This document shows, piece by piece, positions 60,694-64,000 of a DNA stretch of 64,000 nt. Under the pieces are notes generated by a model that did not search any database, had not been told where the DNA came from, and was given only the letters and a program-made list of their open reading frames with translations. Numbering within the stretch: the first letter of the stretch is position 1; every line of letters begins with the position of its first letter. The DNA is from Chitinophaga solisilvae (GTDB lineage Bacteria; Bacteroidota; Bacteroidia; Chitinophagales; Chitinophagaceae): the NCBI RefSeq assembly GCF_009928525.1, contig NZ_JAABOK010000012.1, positions 1 through 64,000 on the forward strand. The letters run 5' to 3'. The position numbers and the translations under genes were made by a program.

Positions 60694-61668
60694 TTATCCT
60701 CCTATTACAGACATGCTTTCCGGCAGATGCAACAGTTGCTTTTCTGCTTCAAATCCGTTTGCAGCACGGTGTTGCAGCGCCTCGCGAACTGCCCCCAGCA
60801 GCGCGGGGGCGCCGGCATTGCTGCGCAGCATATCCCGTACATTTAATACATCTGTTCCGTACAGGCATGTTTTGATACTACCGGTAGCGGATATACGCAG
60901 CCGGTTGCAGGACCCGCAGAAAGTACGGCTGTAGGCAGGTATCACGCCAATGTTGCCCTGGTGGCCGGGGATGCCGTAATGTAAGGCGGTAGTATGCGGG
61001 GCATCGGGTAATTTATAGAGGTCGTAACGGGAACGGATATACTGTAATATTTCGCGGTAGTTCCAGCGTATGCCTGAAAAAGCGTGTCCCTGGCCGTTGA
61101 AAGGCATCTCTTCAATGAACCTGACAGATATGGGATATTGTGCTGTCAGCGCGGTAAAGTCCAGCAGTTCGTCGGTATTCACATCTTCCATGACCACCAC
61201 ATTTATCTTTACCTGCATGTCATGGGCCAGGAGGTTCTTCAGGGTGAGCATAACGGCATCGAATTTAGGCCGGCGGGTAATCTGCCGGAAGCGCTCCGGC
61301 TGCAGGGTATCCAGGCTGAGGTTCACTTTGGTGATACCCAGCGCTTTCAGTTCGTGGACGTAGCTGTGTGTCAGCACACCGTTGGTAGTGATGGAGATAG
61401 TATTGATACCTGGGATTGCTTTTATTTTTTCCAGGAGCGGGAGCAGCTGCGGGCGAAGGAAAGGTTCTCCGCCGGTGATGCGCACCTTTGAGATGCCGTT
61501 GCCGGCAAGTATTTCCAGCAGGGTGATGATTTCCTGATCGGTGAGCAGTGCGGCGGATGGCACAAAATGCATATGTTCCGGCATGCAGTAAGTGCAGCGG
61601 AGGTTACAGCGGTCTGTAACTGACAATCTAACGTAATCGATTATACGATGATGTGCATCCCTGAGCAT
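60694..61668 (-). CDS. moaA: GTP 3',8-cyclase (molybdenum cofactor step 1)
   Basis: A 324-residue radical SAM enzyme. The first cluster is VTDRCNLRCTYCMP (CxxxCxxC). The C-terminal second cluster is FCGSCNRLRISATGSIKTC. The chain ends LPESMSVIGG with the conserved Gly-Gly. It converts GTP to the cyclic intermediate that MoaC turns into precursor Z. It is the second gene after a DUF7009-like gene on the minus strand. Confidence 0.97.
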   Translation of the reverse strand: MLRDAHHRIIDYVRLSVTDRCNLRCTYCMPEHMHFVPSAALLTDQEIITLLEILAGNGISKVRITGGEPFLRPQLLPLLEKIKAIPGINTISITTNGVLTHSYVHELKALGITKVNLSLDTLQPERFRQITRRPKFDAVMLTLKNLLAHDMQVKINVVVMEDVNTDELLDFTALTAQYPISVRFIEEMPFNGQGHAFSGIRWNYREILQYIRSRYDLYKLPDAPHTTALHYGIPGHQGNIGVIPAYSRTFCGSCNRLRISATGSIKTCLYGTDVLNVRDMLRSNAGAPALLGAVREALQHRAANGFEAEKQLLHLPESMSVIGG

Positions 61669-61671
61669 GGC

Positions 61672-62043
61672 CTAGCAGTTTTGTCCGGCCTGCGGATTGT
61701 CAAATGCGTTACGGTCGTCTTCATCGCGTGAGGTGAGGCACTGGAAATCCTTTTCCACCAATACTTTCAGCTCGGAGCCGTCTGCATTGGGAAGAATAAG
61801 TTCAAACCCCACCTGATCCGGCGCATACCAGGACTGCAGCCTTTCTGCAGGGAGCAGCAGGTGTACGCCATCATGTTCCAGCCGGATAACCGGATCGGTG
61901 ATATCCCGGGAGCGCAGCACGAAGTGTAGTGCCCCTGTGCCGATATGCGTGATAGACTCCACTTTGCCGGCTTCTTCCAGCAGGGATACATCCAGCTTAT
62001 CTAACCGGTACCGGATGCTGTTGCCTCTCAGTCTTATCTTCAT
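61672..62043 (-). CDS. DUF7009-like small protein of the moa cluster
   Basis: A 123-residue soluble protein of unknown function. The beginning MKIRLRGNSIRYRLDKLDVS and the acidic, Cys-containing end FQCLTSRDEDDRNAFDN are typical of a small family found with molybdenum cofactor genes in Bacteroidota. It is 3 nt ahead of moaA, so co-translated. A role in cofactor assembly is inferred from context only. Confidence 0.7.
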   Translation of the reverse strand: MKIRLRGNSIRYRLDKLDVSLLEEAGKVESITHIGTGALHFVLRSRDITDPVIRLEHDGVHLLLPAERLQSWYAPDQVGFELILPNADGSELKVLVEKDFQCLTSRDEDDRNAFDNPQAGQNC

Positions 62044-62064
62044 AAAAATTGATTTTATGCCATA

Positions 62065-62104
62065 CTAAAAGTACTACATTATCAGGGCTATATTGTAGTT
62101 TTAG
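62065..62104. promoter_or_regulatory. Dyad symmetry in the divergent moaA/moaD promoter region
   Basis: CTAAAAGTACTACA and TGTAGTTTTAG form an imperfect inverted repeat (two extra bases on one side) with a 15-nt centre, between the divergent DUF7009-moaA and moaD-moaE transcripts. It could be an operator for a molybdate- or cofactor-responsive regulator. Confidence 0.45.
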
Positions 62105-62113
62105 GGAACAATT

Positions 62114-62356
62114 TTGATGGATATGGGCATATTGCTGTTCGGTGTGGCAAAAGATATTGCAGGCACGCCGAAGATGGATTTACCGGAACATATTACCGAT
62201 GTAGGCGCGTTGAAGCAATGGCTGTACAACCACTACCCTGCGCTGATGCAGCTCAGTTCCATGATGATAGCTGTTAACCGCAGCTATGCTACTGACGGGC
62301 AGGCCATTACCGCAGCAGATGAAATAGCCGTGATACCGCCTGTCAGCGGAGGATAA
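62114..62356 (+). CDS. moaD: Molybdopterin synthase small subunit
   Basis: An 80-residue ubiquitin-like protein ending IPPVSGG; the C-terminal Gly-Gly is adenylated by MoeB and then thiocarboxylated. MGILLFGVAKDIAGTPKMDL is the usual first strand. MoaE follows 12 nt later. The MoeB-rhodanese fusion nearby supplies activation and sulfur. Confidence 0.95.
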   Translation: MMDMGILLFGVAKDIAGTPKMDLPEHITDVGALKQWLYNHYPALMQLSSMMIAVNRSYATDGQAITAADEIAVIPPVSGG

Positions 62357-62368
62357 TAACTGTTTACC

Positions 62369-62767
62369 ATGGATGTATTAATCAGTATAAAAGAAACAAT
62401 TACCGTACAGGAAGCGCTGGACTTCATTCAATCGCCGGAATGCGGCGGGGAGGTGATTTTTACAGGCACTATACGTAATCATACCAAAGGCCGCGGGGTG
62501 GTGAAGCTGTTTTATGAATGCTACGAAGCGATGGCCATTTCCGAAATGCATAAAATTGCAGATCATGTAAAAGCGCAATGGGATATAAAGAAGCTGGCGA
62601 TGCTGCATGCCACCGGCGATAAATATCCCGGTGATATAGCGGTGGTAATAGCTGTAGCATCGGCGCACAGAGGTATCGCCTTCGATGCGTGCGAATATAC
62701 CATTGACACCTTAAAGGAAACGGTGCCTATCTGGAAAAAGGAATTTTTTGAAGATGGCCGTGACTAG
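62369..62767 (+). CDS. moaE: Molybdopterin synthase large subunit
   Basis: A 132-residue MoaE. GGEVIFTGTIRNHTKGRGV, LFYECYEAMAISEMHKIAD and VPIWKKEFFEDG are all family motifs, including the Lys residues of the active site (KKE). With MoaD it converts precursor Z to molybdopterin. Its stop overlaps the convergent mobA stop by four bases. Confidence 0.97.
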   Translation: MDVLISIKETITVQEALDFIQSPECGGEVIFTGTIRNHTKGRGVVKLFYECYEAMAISEMHKIADHVKAQWDIKKLAMLHATGDKYPGDIAVVIAVASAHRGIAFDACEYTIDTLKETVPIWKKEFFEDGRD

Positions 62768-63357
62768 CGTTTCCGCAGCGCCTCCTGTTTTTCTTCCTGC
62801 GTGTTGGCGTTGAACTGCTCTGCTGCAAAGGGGTGCGTAAGCAGTTTTATGGAAGCGGAGAGCAGCGTTTTACGCGGGCAGTTTTTATTTTCTATCATTA
62901 CATTCTGCCATAAAGCCTGCAGCCCTGCAGGTTCCCAGATGGCGATCAGCGGTTCCGGCAGTTCGTTTACCGGGCTGATGAACGCTGTGGCGGCCTGTTG
63001 CGGGTCGCGGGAGCGGATCAGCAGCTCCGGTGTCTGCGCTGTAATGAGCGGCAGATCGCAGGCCAGCACCAACCAGGCTGTATCAGGCTGCTGCCGGTGC
63101 GCGCTCAGAATACCGGCCGACGGGCCGCCATTGGGCACATTATCGGTAATCAGCCGCGGGTAATCAAATAATGCTGCCTGCTCCGGTCTGCAGGAGATAA
63201 ATACCTCCTCCAGCACAGATTGCAGCAGACGGGTCAGATATTGCCATTGCGGTACGCCATGGTAGGCGATCATACTTTTGTCTTCCTGCATCCGCGTACT
63301 GTAGCCGCCGCAGAGTACCAGTCCTTTTAAAGGTGCGTTGTTATCTGCTGTAGTCAT
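62764..63357 (-). CDS. mobA: Molybdenum cofactor nucleotidyltransferase (MobA-like)
   Basis: A 197-residue NTP transferase. GLVLCGGYSTRMQEDKSMIAYHG is the nucleotide loop (GGxSxRM..DK), and LVLACDLPLI holds the metal Asp. The function is probably attaching GMP (MobA) or CMP (MocA) to molybdopterin; sequence alone does not decide. I start at MTTADNNAPLKG (63357), overlapping the moaC end by 17 nt. Confidence 0.88.
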   Translation of the reverse strand: MTTADNNAPLKGLVLCGGYSTRMQEDKSMIAYHGVPQWQYLTRLLQSVLEEVFISCRPEQAALFDYPRLITDNVPNGGPSAGILSAHRQQPDTAWLVLACDLPLITAQTPELLIRSRDPQQAATAFISPVNELPEPLIAIWEPAGLQALWQNVMIENKNCPRKTLLSASIKLLTHPFAAEQFNANTQEEKQEALRKR

Positions 63358-63826
63358 GTTTACCACCGGTTTTACTGATGAGTTTTGTTTCGCGGATAAT
63401 CATCTCCTGTGAAAATGCCTTACACATATCATAGATGGTCAGCGCGGCGATGCTGGCTCCCGTGAGGGCTTCCATTTCCACACCTGTTTTACCGGTGGTT
63501 TTTACCGTACAACGGATCACCGCTTCTTCTGCTGCGAGCTGAATCTGCACATCGCAACCATCCAGCAGCAGGCTGTGACAGAGCGGAATGAGATCCGGCG
63601 TTTTTTTGGCAGCCATGATGCCGGCAATGATGGCGGTCTGAAATACAGCGCCCTTGCGGGTTTGAATGTCATTGTCCCGGAATTGTTCCCGGATAACCGC
63701 GGGTAAAAATACCCTGCTCTCGGCAACGGCTATACGATAAGTATGATGTTTACCGCTGACATCTACCATCGCCGGCTGGCCGGCTGCATCGAGATGGGTG
63801 AATTCACCGCTTGATGGATTGGACAT
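63341..63826 (-). CDS. moaC: Cyclic pyranopterin monophosphate synthase
   Basis: A 161-residue MoaC. MVDVSGKHHTYRIAVAESRV, KKTPDLIPLCHSLLLDGCDV and GVEMEALTGASIAALTIYDM are canonical, with the catalytic Lys in KKTPDLIPL. Second enzyme of the pathway after MoaA. It is followed by overlapping mobA. Confidence 0.97.
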   Translation of the reverse strand: MSNPSSGEFTHLDAAGQPAMVDVSGKHHTYRIAVAESRVFLPAVIREQFRDNDIQTRKGAVFQTAIIAGIMAAKKTPDLIPLCHSLLLDGCDVQIQLAAEEAVIRCTVKTTGKTGVEMEALTGASIAALTIYDMCKAFSQEMIIRETKLISKTGGKHDYSR

Positions 63827-63869
63827 AAAATCATAAATTTAATCATCTTCCTCCCTGTAAAAATAATAA

Positions 63870-64000
63870 ATGATGCTGAGTGTAGCTGACGCATATAAGG
63901 CTGTTTTGCAAACTGTCCGGGATACCGGTACGGAAGTAGTGCCTTTTGAATCGGCTACAGGCCGTATTCTGCGGGAATCCATACAGGCCGACAGGCCCTT
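63870..64000 (+). CDS. moeA: Start of molybdopterin molybdenumtransferase, cut by window end
   Basis: The first ~43 codons of a MoeA-like protein: two adjacent ATGs, then LSVADAYKAVLQTVRDTGTE and FESATGRILRES, the standard MoeA domain I entry. It inserts molybdate into adenylated molybdopterin. Divergent from moaC. The rest is beyond position 64000. Confidence 0.88.
   Translation, partial: MMLSVADAYKAVLQTVRDTGTEVVPFESATGRILRESIQADRP

Overview
This 64 kb window comes from a Bacteroidota chromosome, most likely Chitinophagaceae and plausibly Chitinophaga. The evidence is the gliding genes gldB, gldF and gldG, a fused MurF-alanine racemase, a TonB receptor with a carboxypeptidase-regulatory-like front domain, SSS, S41 and PorT-type genes, and many promoters of the Bacteroidota form TAnnTTTG. 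Most of it reads as core chromosome, with a defence locus at the left edge, a short AT-rich remnant near 21-22 kb and a complete-looking molybdenum cofactor cluster at the right edge.

Layout. 0-5.5 kb: Wadjet-type anti-plasmid genes jetA-jetB-jetC on the minus strand; jetD, if present, lies off the left edge. 5.7-9.5 kb: a four-gene minus operon (acyltransferase, LytS-type kinase, LytTR regulator, bestrophin). 9.7-14.6 kb: cysteine-free peroxiredoxin-like protein, serine hydrolase, candidate small RNA, LuxR and AraC regulators, SRPBCC proteins. 14.6-18.4 kb: inositol module (SSS transporter, inositol oxygenase, divergent LacI regulator with a perfect palindromic operator). 18.4-21 kb: anchored unknown protein, ECF41-like sigma factor, cytochrome-b-like membrane protein. 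21-22.2 kb: AT-rich remains of a polymorphic-toxin/immunity locus beside tRNA-Ser(GGA). 22.3-36 kb: aquaporin, asparaginase, TatD, deacetylase, gltX and glnS convergent, B12-binding protein, two barrels, S41 protease, enoyl-CoA hydratase, fumC. 36-47.9 kb: TonB receptor, lspA, murF-alr, TerC, gldG, gldF, cysteine desulfurase. 48-58 kb: methylmalonyl-CoA epimerase, a second murF, a cytochrome/YceI/DUF5777 cluster, apaG, gldB, a PorT-like barrel, nadE, serS. 58-64 kb: acetyltransferase and molybdenum cofactor genes (moeB-rhodanese, moaA, moaD, moaE, mobA, moaC, moeA start) with a TauE/SafE transporter.

The most striking structure is not a gene. Twelve long inverted repeats (arms about 30-63 nt, loops mostly 14-33 nt), plus one solitary arm, sit between genes. 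Arm ends are built of short tandem words of one of a few types (ATTACGA-like heptamers, or ATTTGGTT/ATTTGAG-like words). The inner stems share a GCGAAGA-like core but otherwise differ from locus to locus, yet the two arms of each copy stay nearly perfectly complementary. Several overlap the stop codons of neighbouring genes. I know of no named family that matches, and this is the leading candidate for an undescribed element. Coordinates and motifs were read by eye; no search was run.
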